A DNA stretch of 64,000 bases from contig CM028379.1 of NCBI GenBank assembly GCA_013146195.2, positions 57,051,693 to 57,115,692 of the forward strand, read 5' to 3'. Each line of letters begins with the position of its first letter. Position 1 is the stretch's first letter. The notes beneath the pieces are model-generated. The model ran no database searches. It was given only the letters and a program-made list of their open reading frames with translations, and was not told where the DNA came from. This stretch comes from Codonopsis lanceolata (lineage: Eukaryota; Streptophyta; Magnoliopsida; Asterales; Campanulaceae). A program made the translations under genes and the position numbers. Below are positions 32,580-44,794 of the stretch, piece by piece.

Positions 32580-35190
32580 TGAAACCCTTGACCAGTGCAA
32601 CTCCTCAAATTATGACCAAAATTTTCACATCTTTAGCACCTCATGTGTCTACCCTTTCTTCCCATGTTTCCACTGGTTAGTCTTGGTGCTTCATTTGGAT
32701 CTCTTCTTTTAACTTTTCTAGGTCTTCTAGGTTGTGGACATCTTTTTGGGCCAACAATTGTGGTAATCTTGGTGTTCCCACAAATCTACACCATTTATAT
32801 GATTAATGGTAGATGCATAGATTTTTTCCTGCATTTTCAAAGTGTAGTACTCATGAACCCACTCTTCAGGTTGCCCATTACCTCCATTTTTTCCTTCCAA
32901 GTATATAGCTGACAGCCTGACACTGCATGTTTGCAAGGGATCCCTGTTAAGTCCCATTTTCCACAACTACAAGTCCTAGCAGTTAAAGAAACCATGCACT
33001 GCTCTCCCTAAGGCCCCCTAACTTGGTACCAGCTGCCTCCATTCCATGTAGTGTTGTATTTATCTGCCTCTGTCTTAGTCTTCTCAATTTTTTCTTGTAC
33101 CCTTTTGCAAAGTGGACCATGTTGTTTTTTTATTTCAGCCCTCTTTTTAACAATTCTCTTCATTAACAAATTTCTGATTGTTTCCAACATGCTAATAATA
33201 GCCCTAGACCTAGCTGGTAATATGAAACCATTGAAAGATTCACACAGATTGTTCATTGATATATCACACTTCACTGCATTGGTCCAAGAAGACATACACC
33301 AATGAATTAGATCCTTTATAAATGTCCACTGATAAGCCTTGACATCAGTCTTCTCAAAGTTTGCCTTAGCACTCTCAAAATGTCTAGGATTTGTAGCTCT
33401 AGCAGTTCTGAACAAAAGATCATTTAAAGTTTTCCCCTTATGTTCTTTTCTAAAGTTACTGAATATATGCTGAAGGCACCACCTATGCTCTATCCCAGGT
33501 AAAAGTTCATGTACAGTTGGAACTAATCCCTATAATCAACATTTGATTAACAAGAAATGAATTGTTATCATCTCAAAAAGTTTAAGAGTATATTAATGAA
33601 ATGTATAATATAGACCAGATTGACTACAAAATTCTTACCTTTTGTTCATCAGATATAAATACCCAATGTTGTTGGTTGGTGATTTGGAAATCATCAATTA
33701 TTAAATCAAGAAACCATGTCCATGAATCTTTATTCTCAGTCTCCACCACTGCATATACCACTGGATACATCCCACTGTCAGCATCAATGCCAACTACTGA
33801 AAGTAATTGCCCAGGAAATGGACCTTTCAAAAAGGCTCCATCAAATCCTAACACTTTCCTACACCCAACCATGAATCCTTTCTTTAAAGCCCCTATCCTC
33901 TTGAAATGCCTGACATGATACTGAAATTTGATTGTTGAACCTGGATTTGTTCTCAAAACCTCATTTGCAAAATCCCTCAATAGACCATACTGCTTTGAGT
34001 GATTCCCATAAATCAAATCCTCTGCGATCTTCTTTGCCATGTATGCTTGACTCCTAGATATTTCAATTGATTTATCAGTCCTTGCATGTCCTCTAAAAGC
34101 CTCTACTGACTAATGAGGAGTAGACCTAATAGACTTCATGTATGCCTTAGCTAGCCAAGAAGCGGTTGCATACTTAATCTGGTGAGTCATATTGCACATG
34201 TGCTCATTTTTGTAGGTTCTAATTTCCCAATCATTGTTAATTTCACTATAAGTCACCTGTATAGACCAAGGGCATGCATTATTCCCTCTACATATTGCCC
34301 AAATCCTGAGCTTGCCATTCTTTTTTAATACCACATCCTTCCTAGTTGATATTGCATAAGAGTATATGGCAATCCTAACATCTTTAGCTGATGTATATGT
34401 CATGCCTACTTCAAACTATGGATCCTTCAAATCAGTGAGCATGTTAAAGTTTGGACGTTTAGTTTTAGCATTTTTCCACCTAGTAAAATCCCCTTCCTCA
34501 TAAGTTGTGCATAAGCTCCTCATCTCATCTATATTTGCATAGTTTGAACTAAAATAATCACTCTCAGCATCATTCTCATTCTCAATATCATTCTCATTCT
34601 CATTCTCAACTACTTTGTCTTTACCCTTTTCCACTTTCTGATTTACTTGGGTTTTACCCTTGTCCATTCTCTGACTTACTTGGGTTAAAATAACATCATC
34701 ATTAACATTAATGTCATTCCCACTAACTGGTACATGAGGATCAAATTCAAAGTCACACTCAGATAGTAAACTCCTAAGGTCATCAATGATATTCATATTA
34801 TCACTCACAATATATTCAGACAATGGTCTCTTTTTTCCACTAACCACCTCAATTGGTTCTTGACTAACCTCCTCCAAAGTAACATAGCCAGAATAATCAA
34901 TCTCAACCAACAACTGAATCTCTCTTTCAATATTCACTCACCCCTCCATAGATTTTAAGGACTCATCATTTACACATAAAATTAACCCAGTCTGTAAGTT
35001 AGCCCCTGGTTTTAAAAAGTAATAAAACCCAGTCTTACCCATAACTCCTAATTTCTGCAAAATCCCTTGAAGCACACTCATGTTTAAGTCTTCTACCATT
35101 AAATAATCAACAAAGTCAATCTGCTCACCACTGTATACTAAACCAGGATTGTATGAAAATTGACCACCACGATGAATTTTTAAAGAAACA
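32580..35190 (-). pseudogene. MULE transposase gene, broken by nonsense changes
   Basis: Read right to left. An N-terminal PB1-like segment (about 35190-34940; SLKIHRGGQFSYNPGLVYSG) is followed by an acidic linker (34937-34416). The MuDR-type DNA-binding domain lies at 34403-34110 (AICRGNNACPW then a His-x-Cys). The MULE DDE domain (34080-33008) has LGFDGAFLKG and WVFISDEQK, then after an apparent intron (about 33535-33638) HELLPGIEHRWCLQHIFSNF. Next comes a SWIM finger (about 33000-32900; CSCGKWDLTGIPCKH) and a C-terminal zinc knuckle (about 32640-32590). Stops interrupt it near 34937, 34407, 34112 and in the knuckle, so it is inactive. MULE transposases cut at the terminal inverted repeats. 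Confidence 0.88.
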
Positions 35191-35429
35191 AAGGAGCTAT
35201 GTTTGACTGCATGTTGAAAAACATTCAACATAAATAAAGACTCCCAACAATAAATATATACAGACATAAAGACATAATGGTCCAAAGCACAAAAAAAAAA
35301 AGTAAAGAAGTAGTTGACATGAACCAACACAGTGGACCACAAGACTTTATACATAGATACCAAATAATGCACATATATATTGTCAAATATTTGGAGACAA
35401 ATGGTACTTTACTCAAAATAGTGTACAAT

Positions 35430-36025
35430 AAATGAACAAGCCTTTATAATGCTTTTGTCAACATGAACCAACACAAGGGACCAACACAGTGGACCAATAC
35501 AGTGGACAACAAGCCTTTATAATACTTTTGTCAACATCTGAGAGATAAATTTAGCAAAATCATGAACTCATGTCCACAATCTTTATAAATTTATAAACAA
35601 ACAAGCCTTTATAAATTTAGCAAACACAGTGGACCACGAACAAATTTTATAATTCATAGTTCACTAATTTTGAAAAAAAAATCAAAAATAACAAAGAGAA
35701 TACTTACAATATGGCCCGTTTTCACTATGATGATGTAATTGGCTTTCAGTTGTATGAATCTCTCATAGCTCACCCATCTTCGTATAAAAATTCACAGCAA
35801 TCTTCGTTTCACCAGTTGTATTAATCTCCCATAAACCCTAATCCTAATTTTGACATATGTGAATCCTCTATTACGGATGTCTCCAGTCACTTTTCTAAAT
35901 CTTTAATCCCTAATTTTGAATGGTGCGAATCCCCGATTACGTAGGTCTCCAGTCGCCTATTCGTAAACCCTAATCCGTAATTCCCTAATTTTAACTAATG
36001 GGAAATCCCCAATTACGTTTGTGAA
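35430..36025. repeat. Short internal repeats in the Mutator-like element's right subterminal region
   Basis: Words such as accaacacagtggaccaa and acaagcctttataat recur at 35460-35640. A unit of about 75 bp (ccctaattttgaat... gaatccccgattacgtaggtc) recurs with variation at about 35840-36025. No gene. Confidence 0.55.
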
Positions 36026-36096
36026 TGTCTAACTTCCAAGGCTCATCAAGAAAAGACGGGTTGGTCCTTGCTTTTGCTCACACATATCGCACATGG

Positions 36097-39000
36097 TGTG
36101 AGGTTCCCAGGGGGGTGCCCCCGCGCGCCCTTGGATAGGGGTGCGCGTACGTGCGGATGCGGGACACCACTGCTCTCGTTCCACCCTCCCTTGTTTAGGG
36201 GAAGACGAAATCCAAAGTGCGAGAGGAGTGCTGTCTATGTTAGCACGTTTGAATGTGCCTCGGTTGCCCTGAGTGGATTTTGTATCCAATATGGGAACTG
36301 ATGGTTTCCCGCATCAAGTTATCCCTTGTTTAGGGGATACCAGGATATGGGAATGCATTACCCCTTCATTCCCATTTTCCCTTTTTTAGGGGAAAACGGA
36401 TAAGTGCAAAAAGGGATATTGCGACGCCCCCATAATGGATTTATTAAAAATAGCCTTATGGCCCATTCAGATTACTATAGGAGCTTTGGGTTTCCCGCAT
36501 CAAGTTATCCCTTGTTTAGGGGATACCAGGATATGGGAATGCATCACCCCTCCATTCCCATATCTCCTTTTTTTAGGGGAGGACGGGAAAGTGCAAAGAG
36601 GGAATGTTGCGAGGCCCCACTGAATCTGAAAGTTTTAGAGTCGCCATCTTTATTTTAAGGCAAATAAAGCAAAACCAAAGAAAAGAAAAATAACCAGAGA
36701 AAAAGAAAACGGGTTCGAAGGCTAAGTTACGAGTTGGGAAGGTGCTAGGCACCCAACTCGCCCTTTCGGTCTCGAAAATGGTTTTTGGCTGAAGTATGCT
36801 TATTGTCACATTTATTTAGCAAATAAATAAGGTATTATAATGACAGGAAATTTAAACAAATACATTCGTGGCCACATTATTCTGGACTCGCATAACTGTC
36901 TCCTTCCAATAATTACAGACATATTTAAGAATATTTGGCCATTATAACGGCTCTTTTACATAGTATTTACTATTCTAATCCGGGCAGCACAACGGCTTAT
37001 ATGGACTACATTGCGCCGGATTTAAATAACAACTTTTAAAAAATAAATAAAAGACAGAAAATGTAAATAAATAAAATAAACGACGCTCTTAAAAGTTTTA
37101 CCTTTTAGAGCGGCGGTGCTTCGTCCTTCGGGGAGAGGGAGTCTTTTTGTTGTTTGTGTGGTTGTTGTTTTGAGTTGCGAATGACTGCTTTATTTCGAGG
37201 GTTTGGGCTTATCAACTCGGGCGGAGTGACAGGCTTATTTGGGTAGGTTTGGCCTTTTGGTTGGGCGGAACCTAGACTTAATTTTTGACTTTTCACTCGC
37301 TACTCGGGCGGAGTAACGACTTACTTTTTTTGGACCGGGGAAGTGAGGTGGACACCTAACAACTAGGCTAGAGATCACTTATAACCTATGGGTTTTGATT
37401 TTGGCAGAGTTTGGACGGGGTTTGGAGATGCTAGGGGCTTCCACTCACCTATCTCGCACCTCTCGTACTAACCTATCGGTGAAAGAGCGACAGAGCTTCG
37501 CTGCGATATAAAAATCGCTGAAGAATTGAGCAGTCGAAATGAGAGGCCGGGGGTCTCTATTTATACTGGGAAATGAGGACACGCCGGGCATTTGTGGATT
37601 TCTTCTTCGTGCATCAGTCACTTATACCGCGTGCATCAAGACTTGTACCATTTCATTGTGAGAGGCGCACGCTGGCGAGCATGGTGCGGCCAAGGCACCA
37701 GTGGCACCAAGGGAGGCTTTGGTGCGGCACCATGCTCCTTTACAACTTCCAAAATTTTGCACTTTCCCCCCTGCAGGGTTCACCGCTTTGCGCATCATGT
37801 TTTTCCTTTCGCATTTTGACTCCCGTAACTTGACATTCGTTAAGTTTTAACAGTTCTTGATATTTTATGTCGATCACATACCGAGAGTGCACGCAATTGG
37901 GGTGTCTGAGCCCCTCAGCGATGGAGTCTGGGTAACCTTAAGGCTTACCCGAGTAGACGAACATCGTTGATAAACAATAGACTCCAATTTCGTTCATTTA
38001 AGAACGGGAGAATGCAATTGGTAGCAGTTATAATGCACAGTTAACATGCTATCCAAACTCTATAACCTAGACGTTTTTAGTCGGTTATAAAAGGTTATCG
38101 CAGTTTTAAGCAGATATGAATTTAATGTGCTCGATGGTCGGACCTAATGTGTAAGTCGCCTACGTATTCCCGATTAAAGGAAATCGGACCAAAGCGTAGT
38201 TCAGGCCAAAACTTAAACTACAACCAAGTGAGGATGTCATGTTCTTGGGTCAAGCCCGATCGAGAACACAACGGAAAAAAGATTTTTGTGTTTTTAAGTA
38301 TTCTTAGGTCCGAAACCGTTGTCAAATACGGTATGAAGGTTTGAATGTTTTTTTGCCACCACATTTCAACCAGGTCAAAATCTTGTCGTTGATACGTGTT
38401 AAGAAGAATTTTCTAAGTTATGTCGGGTTTGGTCATTTGCCTTGTTTCAAACATAACACGAAAACTTTTAGATATCTAGAAAGCGCACTCGGCCGATAAA
38501 GATCCGTCACCGAGCACGGCAAATTGATCATTATTCAAGTATTTTCGAAAATTGTGAAGTGAAAAACATTTTTTTCCTTCCTCTTTCTTTCTATCTCTGT
38601 TTTCTTTTTTTTTTTTCAAATATTCCTCTTTTTTTGTGTTTTTGAAATATTCCTTTTTTTTTTTGAAATATTCCTCTTTTTTTGTGTTTTTGAAATATTC
38701 CTCTTTTTTTTGTTTTTGAAATCAAAACTCAATTTGAAAAAGAGTTTCTTTTATTTGAGAACAAAAGCAAACCCCCCCCCTTTTTTTTAAAAAAAATTTC
38801 CTAAAAAATGAAATTATTCTAAAGTCAGGGTAGGAATCATCACGACTTACTTGCCAGGGTTGCCAGTTGGGGTGGTACGCCACGTTCTGATTTGGCCACT
38901 TTTGCCACTTTGAGAATTTATTCTTTGGAATTTATTCTTCTTCTTTTTGTGATGGTCGGACCTATAAAGATAGCCCCTCGTATCCTTTTCAAGGAATCAG

Positions 39001-39658
39001 ACCAAACGTAGTTCGGCCTGCTGGGGAATTTGGTCTTGTTCCTTTTCTTTTTTTTCTTCTTTGATTTTTTTTTCTCTTTTTTTTTTTGACAACATATTTT
39101 TTTTTCTTTTTTTTTCTTGCTTTTGATTTGCTGGGGATGTTATTTCCTTTGTCCTTTGGTGAATGGTTGCCAATTTTGGTTGACAATGTTGACTTTGTTA
39201 ACTTTCCGTTAGGATCAGGGACCATTTTGAAAATTCTGAAACTCGAGGACCAAAGTGTTGCAGCTTCAAACTTTGGAGGGGGAAAAGGGAAAATTCCCTT
39301 TTTTCTCCCCTTAAGTGGACGGGAAAAGAAAGGGAGAAGCTACTGCTTCTCTTTTCTTCTTTCTTCCTTCTGCTTCATTTTGCCATTGTTGCTACTGCCT
39401 TCTTTCTTTTCTTTTTCTTTTTCCATTTTGCTCCTTTTCTCGATTTGCTTCGCCAATTTCGGTGTTTTAGAGATGGCATCTTCTTAGCGATCCGGAAGGA
39501 AGGCACGATCGCCCAAAATCGGTGGGAGGAGGGAAGAGGCCTCTAGCAGTTCGGGCAGGGCTCAATTATCAGCTGAATAGTGAGGCAATATTTTCTGAGA
39601 TCGGGACACCCACGTGTCCAACCTTCCTCGACCCTTTGTAAGATTTCTCCTTTTCGAA
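36097..39658. mobile_element. Tat/Ogre-like Ty3/gypsy LTR and leader, cut by the assembly gap
   Basis: Begins TGTGAGGTTCCC exactly where the Mutator terminal repeat breaks. It contains words typical of plant Tat/Ogre LTR and leader regions: ttttagagtcgccatc (about 36634), gggaaggtgctaggcaccc (about 36737) and two copies of a ggtcggacct...gtagttc(a)ggcc phrase (about 38133-38200 and 38954-39022). Units with cccttgtttaggggataccagg are duplicated at about 36320 and 36507. Long poly-T and poly-pyrimidine tracts lie at 38560-38800 and 39040-39120. A possible ORF start (MASS, with a stop straight after) is at 39473. No pol domain appears before the gap. Confidence 0.6.
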
Positions 39659-39758
39659 NNNNNNNNNNNNNNNNNNNNNNNNNNNNNNNNNNNNNNNNNN
39701 NNNNNNNNNNNNNNNNNNNNNNNNNNNNNNNNNNNNNNNNNNNNNNNNNNNNNNNNNN
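39659..39758. other. Assembly gap of 100 N
   Basis: Exactly 100 unknown bases, a conventional placeholder for a gap of unknown length. Left is Tat/Ogre-like leader, right is copia gag in mid-frame, so sequence including the copia 5' LTR is missing, or the join is wrong. Confidence 0.99.
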
Positions 39759-42122
39759 AAAAATTTATGGGATAAACTTGAGGAAATTTACTTTGAGAAG
39801 AATTTACCTAATAAGACATATCTTTTAAAAAAATTCTTTAGTTTTAAATTAGTCATCAATAAGGATATCGAAGATAATGTTGATACTTTTACCAAGTTAG
39901 TTCAAGAAATAAAGTAAACGGGTGATGAGCACATAGATAATTATGCTTCTATTGTCATATTAAATGTTATACCGGAATGTTACTTTGATGTTAAGTCTGC
40001 GATCAAATATGGTAGAGACCAAGTTAAACTTGATACGGTGATTAACGGGTTGAAGAGTAAAGAGTTAGATTTAAAGGTTAATAAAGGGAAGTCTAGTATG
40101 AATGAGGTTAATAGAGTTAGGGGTAGACCTCTCCATAAGAATATATAATGGAAAATCTCACCAAAATCAAAATCAAAGTCAAAATTCGGGCAAGAGTAAA
40201 GGGAGAAGCAAAAGTAGATCAAACTCAAAGCAAAGATATAGAATTTGTTACAATTGTGGTGAAGTAGGTCATTTTAAAAAGGAGTGCCCTAATCCGAAAA
40301 AGAAAAATCAAAATCCAAAACAAAACCAAGGTGATTGCAACTTAGCTCTGGTAGTAATGTTTTCGTTGATGTGTTTATGGTTACTGATTCTTGTGATAAC
40401 GTTGTGAATTTTGTGCATTCTGCTTGTGCTAGTGAATGGCTTATAGATTCTGGTTGCAATTATCACATGACACCATTGAAATCATTGTTTACTACTTATA
40501 AAGAAGTTGATGTTGGTTCTTCTGTTTCTTTGGCTAACGAGAAAACATATCAAATACTTGGTATTGGTGATATTGATTTGAAATGCAATTCTGGTTATGT
40601 TTTAACTTTGAAAAATGTGAGACATGTGCCTGAATTATGTAGCAATTTGATTTCATGTGCCTCATTAGAAGATGATGGTTTGGAAGGAAAATGGGGAAAA
40701 GGTGTTATGAAAATACTAAAGGGGTCTTTGGTTATTGATAAATGTGAAAAACGTCGAAATTTATATGTTTGTTGTGCTTCACCTATGTCTACTTCTAATA
40801 TTTATGCTAATATCGTTAAAGAGGATAAAACGAGTTTGTGGCATAAGAGACTAGGACACATAAGTAATAAAGGGTTAGAAATTTTGCAAAAAACAGGTGT
40901 TTTTGGAAATGAAAAATTATTTGATTTACCTTTTTGTGATACTTGTGTTAAGAGCAAACATCATAAAGTGAGTTTTCCACCTCCTTCCCTAGGAAAACAT
41001 TCTAGCAAGAAATTCCTTGACTACATACATGCCGATGTATGGGGGCCTTCTAGTGTGCCCACTCAATGTGGCAATATGTATATATTTTCTATTCATCATT
41101 GATGACTTTTCACGAAAAGTCTGGGTTTTCTTAATGAGAAACAAATCTCATTCGTTTGAAAAATTTAAAAATCAGAAAGTTTTTATTGAAAATCAAACAG
41201 GAAAGAAAATCAAAATGCTTAGGACCGATAATGAGTTAGAATTATGTAATCATGAGTTTGATAAATTCTGTGCTATAAATGGTATTGGTCGACACAAAAC
41301 TGTTCCCTATAACCCGCAACAAAATGGTGTTGTCGAGGGTATGAATAGGACTCTTTGGAAAGAGTTAGAGCTATGTGTAATACCTGGGATCTCCAAACGT
41401 TGGGGGAGAGGCGTTTATGTAATCGCCTATATCATCAATAGGTCCCCATATGTGCTTTACATGGTAGATGCCACGGAAGCGGTCTTTTGCACGGGTAAAG
41501 AGATTGATATCTCGCATATGAGGGTGTTCGGTTGTGCGGCTTATGCACATCAAAGACATGACAAACTTGAACCTAAGACCGCTAGGGCGTGTGTTTTTAG
41601 GGTACCCGAAGGGTGAACGGGGAGTATAGACTTTGGTTAAAAGGAGTGGACCATGGTTTTAAAACCATAATAAGTAGAGATGTTGTCTTTAATGAACTTG
41701 AATTTTCTTGCTTGATTCCTACACAACCTATACCTGTTAATGATGCTCCCCTCCCTCGGCTCCAATTGCGGTGGAGCAATCCTATGTCATTGATGATAAT
41801 GTGCCAACTGAAAATGTGGAAATTGATCATGAGAATGTTGAAATTGAACACAATGAAGATGATGAAAATATGGAGGATGAGCATGTTCAGAAATAGAAAA
41901 TCTAGATGACTACCAACTTGCTAGGATCGACTAGGCGGAAGTTAGGAAACCATCTAGACTTAATGATTTTCAAATGACATCTTTTGTGTTTAGTGTTTTT
42001 GAATCTCTTGACAATTGTGATGAACCTAAATCTTACAATGATGCTTTAAAGTCTTCTCATTATGCTAAGTGGTTAAATGCTATGAAAGATGAAATGAACT
42101 CGTTGCATGTTAACCAAACATG
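39759..42122 (+). pseudogene. Copia gag-pol, 5' part: gag, protease, integrase, start of reverse transcriptase
   Basis: The gag end includes a CX2CX4HX4C knuckle (CYNCGEVGHFKKEC, about 40249-40290). The protease has WLIDSGCNYHMT (about 40438). Then come the GAG-pre-integrase zinc site (SLWHKRLGHIS and CDTCVKSKHHK) and the integrase core (DYIHADVWGP, LRTDNELEL, PQQNGVVEGMNRT). The reverse transcriptase opens near 41974 (EPKSYNDALKSSHYAKWLNA) and is cut at 42122 by CACTA copy 2. A stop in gag near 39916, a frameshift near 41090 and another near 41612 make it dead. Domain order (integrase before RT) is copia; Tork-like. Its continuation is at 23793. Confidence 0.92.
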
Positions 42123-42435
42123 CACTACAACAAAAATGACTTTTTACAACGTTGTAAAAGAGTGTTCGCAACGTTTTCTGAAATGTTGTTAAATGTAACG
42201 TTGTAATAGGTCATTTAATTTCACAACGTTTTTGAAAACGTTGCAAAAAACGTTGTAAAAAACATATAACAACGTTTTTTTGAAAATGTTGCAATAAATA
42301 TAAGACAGCGTTTTAGTTAGAAACGTTGTAAAAGTGATACTACAACGTTTTATAAAAAACGTTGTAAACAGTGATTTTACAACGTTTAACAAAAACGTTG
42401 CAGAAAAGTTTAGACAACGTTTAAAAAACGTTGTG
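42123..42435. repeat. Left subterminal repeat array of CACTA copy 2
   Basis: ACAACGTT-type words in both orientations, as in copy 1 but with a deletion of about 60 bp covering the stretch that in copy 1 reads ggcctcccacaatcccttg. Confidence 0.85.
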
Positions 42436-43047
42436 AATGCTATTTTTTTTATAAAAAAAAAAATTAATCCTGGTTCAATAGATGATGTTCTGCTCCCACA
42501 CCTACACTAGCCAATCGCATTTCAGCACTATCCCAAAATTATACATACTTGATCATACACCCTATAGGATATGAATATGAAGCGATGAACCAAAATCATA
42601 AATCCTCATAATCATGAGGTGCACGAAATCTGGAGCCTCTTGAAATATTATAAATAACAATAACATATTTATTTTCTAAGGATAACAAGGAAATCTCATA
42701 TTGAAGTTTCGAATACTCAAACAAAAAGGGTTTTGCGAGTGATACAAACTCAAACCTTGGTACTTTCAAGTCATAGTTCAATCTTATCAAAGACATGAGA
42801 GAGAAAGACAAGCTAATGAAATATATAAGTGGATACCAATACCAAAATGGCTAAAAACAGCAAGGCCAACAACAACTGCAATAATTTTATCATGCTTCGT
42901 CTTGGAAAGCAACTTTATCGTCACATTCCTTCCACCAGCATCCAGAGTTCCAGAGGTCAAAATAGCTCCTATCTTGCTCATTGTGTCTTCATGCATGCTT
43001 ATCAAGAATTATTTTCTTCGATTGCCGTCTGAAAAAAGATTACTCAC

Positions 43048-43574
43048 ATGAGTTCAACATAACTAAGAAAGTAGCAAGAATCTCCTTGATCAGACCTTTG
43101 GTTTTATCCGCCACCCAAGAATTTATATTTGTAACAACTTCCTTAGCCTTGGAAAGAAAGAAGTTAGTTTTGTGTCTCATTTTTTATTAGTTTTGTGTCT
43201 CATTTCTTATTTATATTTTTTTGTAATGTAAATGTATGCTTTCTGGATTGTAGAATAACAAATTTTCAGACAGAGATGATTACCTTATTTTGAAACTCAG
43301 CAGCTTTGGCGTCGTAGACACTGCTCTTAAGCTCTTTGTATAAGGGTTTCAATTCGTAACACTGATCCACCCAAACTCCATTGCCAAACGATAGTTCTGG
43401 CTCTTCCTTGACATGAAATCCCTTATATTTCTACTACTTGCAGCTATAATTGTAAGATGATGCAACACTCATAATACTCAAAGACTTCAAGTTGAGATCT
43501 TTCATTGCATATAGGTGGTTGCCTTTGGATCCAATAAATAGCAAAATTTGTGATAAAGTCTCGCCTTTTGCTCC
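43048..43574 (-). pseudogene. Captured serpin fragment, copy 2
   Basis: Same two exon pieces as in copy 1. Here the codon that is TAG in copy 1 is GAG (KPLYKELKSS), and the second exon lacks the 5-bp insertion and reads AKEVVTNINSWVADKTKG straight from its acceptor. Stops after SSYN in the first exon are shared, so it was already broken before the element duplicated. Confidence 0.82.
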
Positions 43575-44034
43575 TGAAAACAAATAAAGAACAGAACAAT
43601 GGACAATTAAAGAACAGAACAGAGGACAATTAAAGAGTTGCATTACCGTGACAATTAACGAGCTGCATTACTATGACATGAAACCTGAGGTGGTACCTGC
43701 TACGTAACTTAACCAGGTATTTGTATTCTGCAAGTTTGACAGAGGAGGGAAAATGCTCCAACACCTGTTACTCATCCTGGCCAAGATTTGCCAAGTTACT
43801 GAATTGTTAATTGTTAGGCAGACATACCTATTTATTTAATCGTATATATACTAGGTCAAGATTAATCATAAGCAGCCGGCTCAATGCCATTGCCGGCAAG
43901 AGAAGAGAGAGAGAGAGATAGCTCAAAAGAAGAACCTACCTTCAGAACCCTATTCTCTCTGGGAATTCTCTCCCGAGCAATTACTTACTGTAATCTGACA
44001 ATTAGGGTTTCTACAGCAAAGCTTTCACCTCCAC

Positions 44035-44794
44035 ATGAACAAGTTAGGTAGGGGGCACCGTGACAAAGTGCAGCAGTTTATGACCATCACTGGCGCAAGT
44101 GAAAAAGTTGCTCTTCAGGCGTTGAAGGCCAGTGATTGGCATCTTGAAGAAGCATTTGATGTATTCTACAGCCAGCCCCAGGTTAAATCCTTTACTGATA
44201 CAAGACATCTGGAGGAACTTTACAACAGATACAAAGATCCATATGCAGATATGATTTTGGCTGATGGTATCAGTCTTCTCTGCAATGATCTTAAGGTGGA
44301 CCCTCAAGATATTGTCATGTTGGTTGTTTCGTGGCACATGAAGGCTGCCACCAATCACCATGTGTGAATTTTCCAAGCAGGAATTTGTTGGTGGCTTGCA
44401 ATCTCTTGGGATAGATTCCCTAGAGAAGTTCCGGGAACGATTAGCATTTATGCGCTCTGAGCTGAAGGATGAAGAAAAGTTCAAGGAGATCTATAATTTT
44501 GCTTTTGGCTGGGCAAAGGAGAAGGGTCAGAAGTTACTGGCATTGGATACAACAATTGGTATGTGGCAGTTGCTCTTTGCAGAAAGGCAGTGGCCATTGG
44601 TTGATCATTGGTGCCAATTCTTACAGACACGTCATAATAAAGCCATTTCTCGGGACACCTGGTCTCAACTCCTGGAATTTGCAAGGACTGTGGATCCTGT
44701 ACTTTCAAACTATGATGCTGAAGGTGCTTGGCCTTATCTAATTGACGAGTTTACGGAATACCTAGTTGAGAATGCCATAATTCAAAAGGGTTAG
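44035..44794 (+). pseudogene. DCN1-like protein, frameshifted copy in CACTA 2
   Basis: Identical in layout to the intact copy at 15767-16519 but with 7 extra bases (aatcacc, about 44353-44359) after codon 106. The frame then ends four codons later (AATNHHV). The UBA-like domain and the first part of the PONY domain stay open (110 aa). The remaining frame reopens at 44360 but lacks the N-terminus. The inserted bases repeat the neighbouring acc, as a footprint or slippage event would. Confidence 0.9.

Larger units (their letters stand above)
29802..36096. mobile_element. Mutator-like element, right end cut by a Tat/Ogre-like LTR
   Basis: The left end starts gggcaaaatgcaccattggt. Within it catgtgcgatacgcgtgagc and gcaaggaccaaaccgtctt (about 29951-30000) reappear inverted at about 36047-36096. 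That marks long terminal inverted repeats, the right one interrupted at 36096/36097. Between them are a minus-strand MULE transposase and a plus-strand GRF zinc-finger gene, arranged convergently. The outer part of the right repeat, hence the 9-bp duplication, is missing from the window. Confidence 0.75.

Noticed and set aside
36029..36658. Overlapping ORFs on both strands in the GC-richer LTR part
   Set aside because: Open by base composition; they follow the duplicated cccttgtttagggg units.
44360..44794. A separate 144-aa gene
   Set aside because: It is the 3' part of the frameshifted DCN1-like copy, lacking the UBA domain and its own promoter.
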